From NCBI GenBank assembly GCA_946402905.1, contig CAMIYC010000025.1:1-46267 (forward strand): a stretch of DNA of 46,267 nt, read 5' to 3'. Shown here piece by piece: positions 1-8,188 of this stretch (the stretch's first letter is position 1; every line of letters starts with the position of its first letter). A program made the position numbers and the translations under genes. This stretch comes from an uncultured Prevotellaceae bacterium. GTDB lineage: Bacteria > Bacteroidota > Bacteroidia > Bacteroidales > Bacteroidaceae. The notes under the pieces were generated by a model, which saw nothing but the letters and a program-made list of their open reading frames with translations, searched no databases and was not told where the DNA came from.

Positions 1-1772
1 TTGAGCATGTTCTTGGCATTGATGTTCCACATGGCGTTGAACTGCGGATAGATGCGCCATTCGTTCCATTTCGTCGCGTGATATTGCTCGGCTGTTACTG
101 AGGCTTCAAGGTTCAACGACTTGCCTATCTGCTTGCTCAGTCCAGCATAGGCGTTGAGGATGCGCTCGTCGTAATCAACGTGTGATGAGGCATCGGGTAC
201 AGGTCTCTGCTTGGCGTCGAGCGTAGTCTGATAACTGTTGTTATTGGTGAACTGTGCTTTGCCGCCATAACTCAGTTCCCAACCTCTCGGCAGCGAGTGG
301 GTCTGATCGGCCGTGAAGAGCCATTTGCTTACTTTCTGACGGCTGTCGACGTAGAGGTCGCGGCTGATGTCGTACAACTCGCCGTCAAGGTTCTGTGTGC
401 GGGGTTCCTGATAGTTGGTATAGGAGATTTCAAGTTGCAGACCGAACGGAGCAGCGTAGGAGGCGTCCACATTGTGCAGATAAGTGTGCTGGCGGGAGTG
501 CTGCGTGGATTGCGCCGTACCTGTCGTGGTATTGGTGGAGCGGGTTGAGTTCCATTGCCCCGTGTAGGCCAGGCCCAGGCGGTGGTCATCGCTGATGGCA
601 TAATCCATGCCGATGCGGTATTCGTGGTCCATGCCGTCGCTGCGGTTGCGGGTCTTGTCGCTGTAAGGCACGCGCTGGCCGTTAAGGGGATGGCAGGCCT
701 CATGCTCCACCTGGCCGTAACCAGTGCCGTTAGTATAGGTATACGATGCGTCGATGCCCAGTTTTCCATGGTTATAGATGATGCTGCCACCTGCATAGCC
801 CGTACCATATTTGTTGTGCCGCCAGCCACCCATCAGTTGTCCTGAAAGTTGGTTTGTTCCTGAGAAGTCCTTCGTCACAATATTGATGGCCATGCCCCGC
901 ACATGGTATTTGGCAGGAGCCGATGGCATCACCTCGGCCTTGGCAAGCATGGCGGCGGGCATCTGTTTGAGTCGCTCTACTACCTTTTCCGAACTGAGCG
1001 TGGTGGGCTTGCCATTGATGATGAGCGTCGCGGCCTGGCCAGCGAACATGATGGTGCCATCCATCTCGCTCACGCCAGGGATGCCGGTCAGCGCGTCGTA
1101 GGCATTGTCGGCAGGATAGACTTGCAGGAGCATCGGCATGTTATAGACAAGGTGGCCGTTTTCTGTGCCCGATAAGATACGTTCGCCTGTCACGTTCACA
1201 CCGTTCAGCAGGATGGTTTCAAGTTGGAGCCTGATTTTGCCGGCATTTCTTGAATCAAGCATCACATAGTTTGTTTTGTAGCCGATGTAAGAGATACGGG
1301 CGAGAACAGGCTTCTGCTCACAGGGGATGACGAAATAGCCGCTTTCGTTGGATACTCCACTGGCCATCAGTGTGGAGTCTTGGGGGGAGAGCAGGGCAAT
1401 GTTAGCATAGGCCACGGGTTTGACTTTCTCGTCGATGATGGTGCCTTTGTAGTGTGTATCTGCTTTCTGCACACATTCCACGAAAATTTTCTTTCCACCC
1501 TCGTCTTTGCTTGTCGTGACGCGGATGGGATAGAAACCTATCATCTGCCGGATGGCTTCGGGCAGAGTCTTGCGGCTGATAGTCGTGGTGATGCGGAAGT
1601 CCTCCAGTTCGTTGTAGAGGAACATGATGGTGTAGCCGGTCTGCTGCTCAGCGAGTTGAGTGAGAGCATCGGCGAGTGACACATTGTTGTATTGGCGCGA
1701 TATGCGTCTTTGAGCCTGCATGTTGATGCTTAGCAGCAGGAATAGCATGATGAGCGTGATGGTCCTTTTCAT
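1..1772 (-). CDS. STN-domain TonB-dependent outer-membrane receptor, 3' part missing
   Basis: The frame is open from an ATG at 1772 to the window edge (about 590 codons), so the C-terminal part of the barrel lies outside. After a signal peptide (about residues 1-21, ending NMQAQ) comes a short STN (secretin/TonB N-terminal) segment (YNNVSLADALTQLAEQ), then a carboxypeptidase-regulatory-like beta domain (about 105-175; AYANIALLSPQDSTL, SYIGYKTN), a plug-like region (ILLNGVNVTGERI, INGKPTTLSSEKV) and the start of the barrel. The architecture matches Bacteroidota barrels of the OMP_b-brl_3 type. STN domains receive signals for transmembrane transcription control through an anti-sigma factor, and the anti-sigma gene lies only 9 bases upstream. 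The imported substrate cannot be read from the sequence. It is the last visible gene of the sigma/anti-sigma operon. Confidence 0.88.
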   Translation of the reverse strand, partial: MKRTITLIMLFLLLSINMQAQRRISRQYNNVSLADALTQLAEQQTGYTIMFLYNELEDFRITTTISRKTLPEAIRQMIGFYPIRVTTSKDEGGKKIFVECVQKADTHYKGTIIDEKVKPVAYANIALLSPQDSTLMASGVSNESGYFVIPCEQKPVLARISYIGYKTNYVMLDSRNAGKIRLQLETILLNGVNVTGERILSGTENGHLVYNMPMLLQVYPADNAYDALTGIPGVSEMDGTIMFAGQAATLIINGKPTTLSSEKVVERLKQMPAAMLAKAEVMPSAPAKYHVRGMAINIVTKDFSGTNQLSGQLMGGWRHNKYGTGYAGGSIIYNHGKLGIDASYTYTNGTGYGQVEHEACHPLNGQRVPYSDKTRNRSDGMDHEYRIGMDYAISDDHRLGLAYTGQWNSTRSTNTTTGTAQSTQHSRQHTYLHNVDASYAAPFGLQLEISYTNYQEPRTQNLDGELYDISRDLYVDSRQKVSKWLFTADQTHSLPRGWELSYGGKAQFTNNNSYQTTLDAKQRPVPDASSHVDYDERILNAYAGLSKQIGKSLNLEASVTAEQYHATKWNEWRIYPQFNAMWNINAKNML

Positions 1773-1781
1773 GGCGGAAGG

Positions 1782-2522
1782 CTACTCTACGGTGATTTTG
1801 TTGTCCTTCAATGTAACAGTCAGACTCTCGAATTGATTGAGGTCACTAACCACTTGTCCGATGTCCTGCTTTGGATTCCAAACGAAGCGGAAGCGGAGCT
1901 GTCGGGCCTTGTCGTCGGCGAAGGCGACCGTGGCATCATAGTGGTCGGCTATTTCTGGCAGCATCTCCTCTAATGGTACATTGTCGAAGACAACAGGTTC
2001 CATGGTGGCTTTTTGCACAATGGTGTCTGTCGTGTCCACCTTGACAGTGTCATCAAAAGCAACTTGTTGATCCGGAACAGCAACTTCTGTCTCCTGCGGT
2101 GTAGCTGGCATGTCTCCTCCGATGTGATGCCGCACGAAGTGGATGGTGGCAAAGGTAATGCCTGATACCAGCAGCACACCTATGAAGGATGCGACTAAAC
2201 GAAAGGAGAACGATGCTTGCATCTGCTCTTCTGAGCGTGAGCATGCTCGACCAAAGGTCAATGAGGTGGCCTTCTTCATCCGGCCATGTCCATGTTGCTC
2301 GGGCTGGAGTCTTTGATTGAACCGCTGCCAGGCGGCATCCACATCGATGGGAGCTTCGTCTTGATGGTTGCGGCAGCTTCGCTTCGCCTCCACCATCAGG
2401 CGGTAGGTCTCGCGAGTATCCTCATCACGATAGATGATGTCGTGGATTTGCTGCTCGGTGTATGCCTCGGGGTGGTCGAGCATTTCCAGCAGTTGGCGGA
2501 TGTTTTTGTTGGTCGTTTCCAT
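1782..2522 (-). CDS. FecR-like (DUF4974) anti-sigma factor, single-pass membrane protein
   Basis: A 246-residue protein with a charged cytoplasmic N-terminal half (1-103), one membrane segment (about 106-128; FRLVASFIGVLLVSGITFA) and a periplasmic C-terminal domain (about 175-246; VVFDNVPLEEMLPEIADHY and SLTVTLKDNKITVE) of the DUF4974 type found at the end of Bacteroidota FecR proteins. In this family the N-terminal part holds the ECF sigma factor and the periplasmic part senses the STN domain of the partner receptor. It lies 13 bases after the sigma gene and 9 bases before the receptor gene, so the three are almost surely co-transcribed. The protein is shorter than usual FecR proteins: I see no full central FecR domain, only the membrane segment, an acidic linker and DUF4974. 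Confidence 0.85.
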   Translation of the reverse strand: METTNKNIRQLLEMLDHPEAYTEQQIHDIIYRDEDTRETYRLMVEAKRSCRNHQDEAPIDVDAAWQRFNQRLQPEQHGHGRMKKATSLTFGRACSRSEEQMQASFSFRLVASFIGVLLVSGITFATIHFVRHHIGGDMPATPQETEVAVPDQQVAFDDTVKVDTTDTIVQKATMEPVVFDNVPLEEMLPEIADHYDATVAFADDKARQLRFRFVWNPKQDIGQVVSDLNQFESLTVTLKDNKITVE

Positions 2523-2535
2523 AGTCGTTGTCGTT

Positions 2536-3048
2536 TTAATGGATGTGGAAGTGTTGTCTGATATGCTCCAAGCACTGGGCGAGATACTTGTAGGTGGTGT
2601 TGGGGTTCATGTCAAGCCGGCGGGCGATGTCAGCTATGGTCAGGTCCTCATCGAAACGGAGGTGGAAGATGCTGCGGTGCGGCTCCTCCATTTGCCCGTC
2701 TACAAAAGCGGCAATGTCTTCAAACCTCTCCTGCTGTTTGTCGATGGGCTGGAGATCGACATCGGCATCAATGGGCAGCAAGTTCTTCACTTTCTCGTGC
2801 AACTGCTTCTGCCTGATCCTGTTCAGGCAGGCATTGCGCACGGCGACCAATAGATAGTTGCCGCTCTTTTGCGGAACCGAAGGTCGCTGGTCGGAGGGAA
2901 AAGCAATGACACTGCTGGCGATTCGCAAAAAAATGTCTTGCACCACATCTTCTGCCTCGCCGTCATTACCCAGCATGACTTTGGCCAGATGGTTCATCTC
3001 GCAGTAGTTCTGGCGGAAAAGCAGTTCTATATCTCTTTGTTCAAGCAT
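2536..3048 (-). CDS. ECF-type RNA polymerase sigma factor
   Basis: A 170-residue sigma-70 family ECF factor. Region 2 (about residues 8-75) contains GEAEDVVQDIFLRI, the typical sigma2 helix. Region 4 (about 110-165) contains LRFDEDLTIADIARRLDMN followed by a helix-turn-helix (TTYKYLAQCLEHIRQHF). Bacteroidota ECF factors of this class are held by a FecR/DUF4974 anti-sigma and start the operon of the matching TonB receptor, which is the order seen here. I chose the ATG at 3048 (MLEQRDIELLF); the frame extends upstream to a TTG at 3093 but those 15 residues are not typical of the family. Target promoters are unknown; autoregulation of this operon is the default expectation. Confidence 0.88.
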   Translation of the reverse strand: MLEQRDIELLFRQNYCEMNHLAKVMLGNDGEAEDVVQDIFLRIASSVIAFPSDQRPSVPQKSGNYLLVAVRNACLNRIRQKQLHEKVKNLLPIDADVDLQPIDKQQERFEDIAAFVDGQMEEPHRSIFHLRFDEDLTIADIARRLDMNPNTTYKYLAQCLEHIRQHFHIH

Positions 3049-3176
3049 ATCTGTCAATCCATATTTACACTCTTTTGTGAGCGCATCTAACAATAAGACA
3101 CTTCAGCCCCCTCGTTTTTTTACGGAAACACTATTTTTTTCATTTTCCCTTCTTTTTTATTGGGAGAATTAGGATG

Positions 3177-3184
3177 CGAAGTTA
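3177..3184 (-). promoter_or_regulatory. Possible -7 element for the sigma/anti-sigma/receptor operon
   Basis: On the minus strand TAACTTCG is one mismatch from the Bacteroidota -7 consensus TAnnTTTG. It lies about 130 bases before the chosen sigma start, and no properly spaced -33 TTTG is visible, so this is a weak call. Confidence 0.25.
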
Positions 3185-3244
3185 GTGCAATTAATGCAAA
3201 GCACCCTCGGCTAAGCCGGAAAATTGCTTGCCAAGGGTTTATCT

Positions 3245-3260
3245 CTGAACAAAAGTTCAG
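3245..3260. terminator. Small hairpin downstream of the DUF3098 gene
   Basis: CTGAAC-AAAA-GTTCAG is a perfect 6-bp stem with a 4-base loop, about 65 bases past the DUF3098 stop on the minus strand. There is no following T run on that strand, so it may be a weak terminator or simply a local palindrome. The 278-base gap 3049-3326 also holds a GC-rich palindrome (CGGCT-A-AGCCG) at 3208-3218 and nothing coding that I can support. Confidence 0.3.
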
Positions 3261-3326
3261 GCTATTGCTATAATCGTACAGGGAGGTTGACAGACAAGAA
3301 GGTTCCCCAAAATACTCATCATGACC

Positions 3327-3593
3327 TCAACTATTTTTCCTTAGGATTCCAACAATGATCAGTAGATAGCCTGACAGGCAAAACAGGGGGGCAATTTCTA
3401 TCCTGAGGGTGGAGAAAATGCCGGGATTGAAAGACTGTGCCGTATTCCCACTCCCCGACATGAAGAAGTAGCCCACGATAATGAGGACAACAGCTGTTAA
3501 GATAATCAAGCGACTGTTCATGACTGATGGCCGGTTGACGGACTTTTCCCTATTATTGGTTGCCGCGTTTTTGTCAATTGATGGATGTTTCAT
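3327..3593 (-). CDS. DUF3098 small inner-membrane protein
   Basis: An 88-residue protein starting at the ATG at 3593 (MKHPSIDKN). It has two hydrophobic segments: LIILTAVVLIIVGYFFMSG (about 28-46) and IAPLFCLSGYLLIIVGIL (about 66-83), separated by GSGNTAQSFNPGIFSTLR. The FMSG...FNPxIFS...R...AP pattern is what I know from the DUF3098 family of small Bacteroidota membrane proteins. No function is established for it. Its start codon lies inside the last 20 bases of the upstream DUF2723 gene in another frame, so translation is probably coupled. A longer reading from 3659 is possible but would lie wholly in the upstream gene. Confidence 0.8.
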   Translation of the reverse strand: MKHPSIDKNAATNNREKSVNRPSVMNSRLIILTAVVLIIVGYFFMSGSGNTAQSFNPGIFSTLRIEIAPLFCLSGYLLIIVGILRKNS

Positions 3594-6500
3594 TTTCGTA
3601 AAGTTTGAGGTGTTGCTCGTATTGATGGATGTATTGATTGTAGATGGATGTTCTGTCATACAGCTCTGCCTCGGAGAGTGCCAGCGTCATAGTCTGCATC
3701 CACTCGTGGCGTGTCTGGTAAGAACCCTGTCGGCGTGAGGGCTTGACAGTCTCTATCCACGACAGCCATTCGTCCGAACGACGTAAGAGGTTTTTGACGA
3801 TGTCATCGCCTTTTTCCGGTTGACGGGTCTGGTAGTAGCAGCGAGCCATGGCGAGCGCAAAGTGTGTATAGGGCACGTTGGCTGGTGGCATTTCTTGTTG
3901 CCACTTCCGGCATACGGCAGCAGCCCTTTTTGTATCACCTTGCTGGAGAAGAGAGTCTATCAATACACCCATGATGAATTGGTGGGTATTGGCCATCCGT
4001 TTTACGTCTTCATCCACATAGATGCCATTGGCGTTCAGACCGCCATATCTGAATCGGTGCATGATGTTGTCGTAGAGTCTCTCCACATCCACTTGTTGCT
4101 TCGTCGCTGTTGGAGAAATGCGATAGGCAAGCCCCTCCAATACCAGATGGTCGTTGAGAAACGGCAGATTGTCGGGACCCAGACTGATGGAGGTGTAAAT
4201 AGGGCGGTTCCAATCGCCTTTTGACAACATCTCCAGCACCATCAGATCGTTCTTGGATAAAGCCCGCATCCCTTTCAATGAAATAACCATAATGCCTTTG
4301 TCAGACGAGACGGTGACGCTGTCAGTAGGGATGCACTGCATTTCTTCATGGTCGCTGAGCACCCACCTGTCGATGATGTTCTTCAGTTCGAAAGGATTTT
4401 CGCCCAACGTTTCACAAGCCTCTGCAGGATGTGTTTTCATATATTCCTTTACCTCGGTTTTGAGTTCAGGGCGTACGGGCACATATTCTCTCTTGCCTTC
4501 CAGGTAGTCTTCATGACGCCAGCTGATGGGCAGGGGAGGAGAATCGTAGGCAGGCCGTTTCATCTGGTCGATATACCAGTCGGTCTGCAGGTATTCCAAG
4601 TTGCAGTCGCGAGTGTCGGTACGCACACCCTCTACCTCATGGTTATACCAGAGGGGGAAGGTGTCGTTGTCGCCGTTTGTCAGGATGATGGGATTTCCTT
4701 CATGCTGCATGCTCTCGAGATAGTTGGAACCGAAGTCACGGCAGGTGTAGCGGCCTGACCGGTCATGGTCGTCCCATGTCTGGCTGACCATTTGTATAGG
4801 AATGCACAGACTGGCGGCTCCTGCTATGACAGTTGCCAGCAGCTTCTTTCTCAATAGTTTCTGCGCAAAGGACGTAGCGGCACCGACACCCATGCCTATC
4901 CAGATAGCAAAAGCATAGAATGACCCTGCATAGGCGTAGTCTCGCTCACGGGGCTGCAGAGGTGTCTGGTTCAGATATACCACGATGGCAAGACCTGTCA
5001 TGACAAAGAAAAGCATGATGACCAGCAGTTGCTGGTGCCCTTCACGCCCCCGCCGCCATTGCCAGATGATGCCCGCCAGTCCGAGCAGCAGAGGCAAAGC
5101 GTAGTACACATTATGTCCTTTGTTTTCTGCCAGGTCTGTCGGTATGTTCCCCGTGTTGCACCCCAACAGCCAGTTGTCTATCCATCTGATACCTGTGATC
5201 CAGTTGCCGTGCTCCACCTCTCCGTGCCCCTGGATGTTGTTCTGACGACCTACGAAGTTCCAAAGGAAATAGCGCCAATACATGAAATTTACCTGGTAGG
5301 TGAAGAAGAAACGCAGGTTCTCAGCAGTCGTGGGCAGATTCCCCTTTTTCTTTACACCATTCATCCACTGCTCGTATGCTTGGGCGTGGCGAGCTGAGTG
5401 CATACGCGGAAAGTACATGTTGTCTTTATAGATATATCTGACATCATGGCGTATCACCTCGTATCGCTGCTTCGTGGTGTCGGACAGAGGACGGTAGATC
5501 GCTTTGCCTGGCTCCTGTTTGATCACCATATAGTCACCCTTCACATCATAGTCAGGCTCACTGCAATAAGCAGGGCCGTGAAAGAGTGGGGTGGCTCCGT
5601 ATTGCTCGCGGTTGAGGTAGCTGCCCAATGAAAAAATGTTGTCGGGCGCGTTCTCGCACATAGGAGGCCGGGCATTGGCTCGTATGAGAATGACACCATA
5701 GCTGCTGTAGCCGGCAAGAATCATCAACAGACAGGCCAGCGGCAACTTGACCCTTCTGCCTTGTGACTTATAATAGGCAAAGACGAGTATGGCTGTCAAC
5801 AGAATGATGTAAACAACAATTCCCGTATGGTATGGGCAGTTCAGCATATTGGTGAAAAGTAATTCAAACCAGCCTCCCACCTTCACTACACCGGGTATGA
5901 GCGCGTAAAGGATGACTCCCACGAGCAACCCGCCTGTCAAGAACGTCTTCAGCATACCCGTCTTTGTGACGTGCTTCGCTTCTCTAAGATAGACGACGAA
6001 CGACATGGCGGGAAGGCAGAGCAAGCAGAGAAGATGGACTCCTATGGAAAGACCTGTGATATAGGCTATCAGAATGATCCACCGGTCACTGCGGGGGAAT
6101 GCTGCCATCTTCATCGTAGTGTATTCCTCTTGTCTTTCCTCATCCCATTTCAGAATCAGCCAGAACATCAGCGCGGTCAGGAAACTGGAAAAGGCGTAGA
6201 CCTCTGCTTCTACGGCTGAGAACCAGAATGTGTCACTGAAAGTGTAGGCCAAGGCTCCTACCATTCCACATGCTTCAATGCTGATGACCGAGGCCGTAGT
6301 GAGATGGCTGGCCGACGGACAGATCAGTTTTCGGACAAGGTACGTAATGGTGAGATACAGAAAAAAGATGCACCCGGCACTTAGCAGTGCCGATAAGAGG
6401 TTGACCGCCAGAGCTACATGGGATGGGTCTCCGGATAGTTGAGAAAAGGCATTGGCCAGCAACATATAGACAGGAGCACCAGGGGGATGCCCGATTTCCA

Positions 6501-6645
6501 GTTTGTAGCCGCAAGTAATGAATTCGGGGCAGTCCCACAAACTGGCCGTTGGCTCTACGGTCAGCCCATAAACCATGGCGGCGATGGCAAAAACCAGCCA
6601 GGCCATACCGGTATTGATTCTCGAAAAAGTTTTTAGTCGTATCAT
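3574..6645 (-). CDS. DUF2723 polytopic membrane protein, probable O-glycosyltransferase
   Basis: A 1023-residue protein. The N-terminal half is polytopic (first segment MAWLVFAIAAMVYGLTVE) and carries the DUF2723 hallmark VEPTASLWDCPEF...KLEIGHPPGAPVY, with acidic and histidine residues near the first outside loop as in GT-C type glycosyltransferases. About ten membrane segments follow up to about residue 590. The C-terminal third (about 600-1023) is soluble, predicted extracytoplasmic, with helical TPR-like sequence near the end (DTKRAAAVCRKWQQEM, ALAMARCYYQTRQPEKG). The human DUF2723 protein TMEM260 is a protein O-mannosyltransferase; a role in protein O-glycosylation here is inference. The reading frame extends to a TTG at 6678, but a -7 element covers that region, so the ATG at 6645 is chosen. 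Confidence 0.85.
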   Translation of the reverse strand: MIRLKTFSRINTGMAWLVFAIAAMVYGLTVEPTASLWDCPEFITCGYKLEIGHPPGAPVYMLLANAFSQLSGDPSHVALAVNLLSALLSAGCIFFLYLTITYLVRKLICPSASHLTTASVISIEACGMVGALAYTFSDTFWFSAVEAEVYAFSSFLTALMFWLILKWDEERQEEYTTMKMAAFPRSDRWIILIAYITGLSIGVHLLCLLCLPAMSFVVYLREAKHVTKTGMLKTFLTGGLLVGVILYALIPGVVKVGGWFELLFTNMLNCPYHTGIVVYIILLTAILVFAYYKSQGRRVKLPLACLLMILAGYSSYGVILIRANARPPMCENAPDNIFSLGSYLNREQYGATPLFHGPAYCSEPDYDVKGDYMVIKQEPGKAIYRPLSDTTKQRYEVIRHDVRYIYKDNMYFPRMHSARHAQAYEQWMNGVKKKGNLPTTAENLRFFFTYQVNFMYWRYFLWNFVGRQNNIQGHGEVEHGNWITGIRWIDNWLLGCNTGNIPTDLAENKGHNVYYALPLLLGLAGIIWQWRRGREGHQQLLVIMLFFVMTGLAIVVYLNQTPLQPRERDYAYAGSFYAFAIWIGMGVGAATSFAQKLLRKKLLATVIAGAASLCIPIQMVSQTWDDHDRSGRYTCRDFGSNYLESMQHEGNPIILTNGDNDTFPLWYNHEVEGVRTDTRDCNLEYLQTDWYIDQMKRPAYDSPPLPISWRHEDYLEGKREYVPVRPELKTEVKEYMKTHPAEACETLGENPFELKNIIDRWVLSDHEEMQCIPTDSVTVSSDKGIMVISLKGMRALSKNDLMVLEMLSKGDWNRPIYTSISLGPDNLPFLNDHLVLEGLAYRISPTATKQQVDVERLYDNIMHRFRYGGLNANGIYVDEDVKRMANTHQFIMGVLIDSLLQQGDTKRAAAVCRKWQQEMPPANVPYTHFALAMARCYYQTRQPEKGDDIVKNLLRRSDEWLSWIETVKPSRRQGSYQTRHEWMQTMTLALSEAELYDRTSIYNQYIHQYEQHLKLYENETSIN

Positions 6646-6663
6646 GCTTTGCTCGTTTTCCGG

Positions 6664-6671
6664 CAAAGCTA
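6664..6671 (-). promoter_or_regulatory. -7 element of the DUF2723/DUF3098 operon
   Basis: TAGCTTTG on the minus strand fits TAnnTTTG and ends 18 bases before the ATG at 6645, giving a very short leader. The -33 TTTG is not clear. Just upstream lie repeated TGTCTGACA motifs. Confidence 0.5.
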
Positions 6672-6701
6672 ACAACAAAAATCAGAATGTGAGGAAAACA
6701 T

Positions 6702-6744
6702 TGTCTGACATTTGTCTGACAATGTGCTGACAGACAAGTGTCAG
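6702..6744. repeat. Cluster of TGTC-N-GACA motifs upstream of the DUF2723 promoter
   Basis: TGTCTGACA occurs at 6702-6710 and again at 6713-6721, followed by an inverted pair CTGACA (6727-6732)/TGTCAG (6739-6744). TGTCTGACA is an odd-length palindrome (TGTC-N-GACA), a shape typical of dimeric repressor sites. The cluster occupies the short gap between the regulator stop (6753) and the DUF2723 -7 element. Confidence 0.5.
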
Positions 6745-6752
6745 TTTTCTAT

Positions 6753-7496
6753 CTACTTGATTGTCAGACGATATGACCTGCTTCGGTCTGACTCGATCCG
6801 AAGGTCGGTATGTTGCTCTACAACGGGCTTCAACCGACGGATAAGCGTATAGAGGGTCTCGCTGGCATCTGGCTTCTTGGGCCAGAGAGCTTCGCATATC
6901 TCTGTTTTTGCCAGAGTGTGTGAGGGAGAATGTAAAAACATCTGCATCAATTGGTGCTGCATGGGAGTGAACCTGATGTGCCGCCCTTCTGAATCATAGA
7001 ATCGGGCATCGGACTCAGCAAACCGGAGTCCTCCATATTGCAGCATACCTGCCGACTGCACCACATCATGCCGACGGCGGTAGAGACAGAAGGCACCCCA
7101 CACCATGGTCAGCGCCCAAAGGATGGCTGCAGGCCTTTGGTCGGACAGACTGAAGATGGTGGCTTTGTCGCAATGTGCGTATGGGCGGAATCGCCGACCT
7201 TGGGTGCTCACTACAAGTGTTGCCTTGCCACGAAGCTCAGCCATCTGCAGATGGCCGTTGAATGTGCGGATGGTGTCTTGGGTAATGACATCATTTCGTT
7301 GCTCCAGCAAGGTGAGCGTCAATGCCCTGTCCATATCACGGTCCACCTGAAGGCTTTTGGAGCTGAAACTGAAGAAGCCTGTCATACAAGAGGCTACAAT
7401 AAGTGCGAAAAGCACTATGACGGCATAGCGTTGTTTTATCATGATTGGTTTTCTTTTTTGCATAGTGGGCATCGGCTCAAGATTTGAATAAGTCAT
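6753..7496 (-). CDS. Membrane-anchored winged-helix transcription regulator
   Basis: A 247-residue protein with two membrane segments (about 24-42, AVIVLFALIVASCMTGFF; about 122-139, AILWALTMVWGAFCLY) enclosing an 80-residue extracytoplasmic loop, then a cytoplasmic OmpR/PhoB-type winged helix (about 165-247: FTPMQHQLMQMF, LAKTEICEALWP, LYTLIRRLKPVVE, RSRSYRL). There is no receiver domain with a phosphorylatable aspartate, so it is a one-component membrane regulator, related in idea to ToxR/CadC but with the DNA-binding domain at the C-terminus. Its ATG overlaps the stop of the preceding lipoprotein gene by 4 bases (ATGA), so the two are translated together. Internal ATGs at codons 9, 12 and 19 are possible starts, but the overlap favours 7496. 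Targets are unknown; the divergent operon starting at 8189 is the obvious candidate. Confidence 0.8.
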   Translation of the reverse strand: MTYSNLEPMPTMQKRKPIMIKQRYAVIVLFALIVASCMTGFFSFSSKSLQVDRDMDRALTLTLLEQRNDVITQDTIRTFNGHLQMAELRGKATLVVSTQGRRFRPYAHCDKATIFSLSDQRPAAILWALTMVWGAFCLYRRRHDVVQSAGMLQYGGLRFAESDARFYDSEGRHIRFTPMQHQLMQMFLHSPSHTLAKTEICEALWPKKPDASETLYTLIRRLKPVVEQHTDLRIESDRSRSYRLTIK

Positions 7497-7966
7497 TTTG
7501 AAAAATTGATCTCCGACTTGTCGATCACCACGTAAACCGTATCTATCACGTGTCCCTGGGCTTGACCGCTGGTGCGGAGCACATTGGCAAAATTCCTGTC
7601 AAGAACCTCCACGTCATCCACGAAATAATCGAAACGGCCACGATTCTCAAACCAGTTCCAGCCCATTACACGGTGATACTTGATCTTAATCTTCCAGCCT
7701 TCTACCTGAGCCTGTTGAAACAGACTGATCAGACTGTCCTGGTCGTGGCGGTCGTTGTCGAAAGAAAACTCAAAGGGCTCGCCTGCGGTGTTCATACCCG
7801 TCTGGGTCAGGTTCAGACGCCCGTCCCATGAGTCCCAGAAAAGCCCGGACTGGGCAAACTCGGTCAGTGTGCCTACTTTCTCGCCGACGGAATATCTTTC
7901 CTTGCACGAAGTGAAAATCATGCACCATGCAAAAACAAAAACAAATGTGATGAAATTTTTTTTCAT
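7493..7966 (-). CDS. Small lipoprotein coupled to the membrane regulator
   Basis: A 157-residue protein with a type II signal (MKKNFITFVFVFAWCMIFTSC; lipid-modified Cys21), followed by a compact beta-rich domain (VGTLTEFAQSGLFWDSWDG, LNLTQTGMNTAGEPFEF, GWKIKIKYHRVMGWNWFENRG, FDYFVDDVEVLD). I recognise this as a conserved Bacteroidota hypothetical lipoprotein but know of no assigned function. The 4-base overlap with the membrane regulator gene suggests the two proteins act together, for example the lipoprotein presenting a signal to the periplasmic loop. It is transcribed from a consensus promoter in the divergent region shared with the FAS1/SusCD operon. Confidence 0.8.
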   Translation of the reverse strand: MKKNFITFVFVFAWCMIFTSCKERYSVGEKVGTLTEFAQSGLFWDSWDGRLNLTQTGMNTAGEPFEFSFDNDRHDQDSLISLFQQAQVEGWKIKIKYHRVMGWNWFENRGRFDYFVDDVEVLDRNFANVLRTSGQAQGHVIDTVYVVIDKSEINFSK

Positions 7967-7984
7967 AAGGTCTTATTTTGGTGC

Positions 7985-8015
7985 AAAAATAGGCAATAAA
8001 TAAAATAATTCAAAA
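7985..8015 (-). promoter_or_regulatory. Consensus promoter of the lipoprotein/regulator pair
   Basis: On the minus strand TTTG (8012-8015) is followed after exactly 19 bases by TATTTTTG (7985-7992), a perfect match to the Bacteroidota housekeeping promoter TTTG-N19-TAnnTTTG. The lipoprotein ATG is 19 bases further on. Confidence 0.75.
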
Positions 8016-8051
8016 ATAATGGGGAATAAATGCCCTTAATAAAGAATTATA

Positions 8052-8066
8052 CCTATTAATATTAGG
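8052..8066. promoter_or_regulatory. Possible operator (CCTA-N7-TAGG) in the divergent region
   Basis: CCTATTAATATTAGG is an imperfect palindrome with matching outer arms CCTA/TAGG. It coincides with the position of the -33 element of the plus-strand promoter, where a repressor or activator could act. Confidence 0.25.
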
Positions 8067-8093
8067 ATAATTTAAACTTTTTTATTATTTTTG
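8062..8093 (+). promoter_or_regulatory. Promoter of the FAS1/SusCD operon
   Basis: TATTTTTG (8086-8093) matches TAnnTTTG. TTAG (8062-8065) sits 20 bases upstream and is one mismatch from TTTG. The start of transcription would be near 8100, leaving a leader of about 90 bases before the ATG at 8189. Confidence 0.5.
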
Positions 8094-8188
8094 CCGCCAA
8101 CAAACTATATGTGACCAAACCTTAACTATTGCAACATTGCTTACGGCATAAACCTAATGTGATTAATATTATCATAACTAGTATATCA

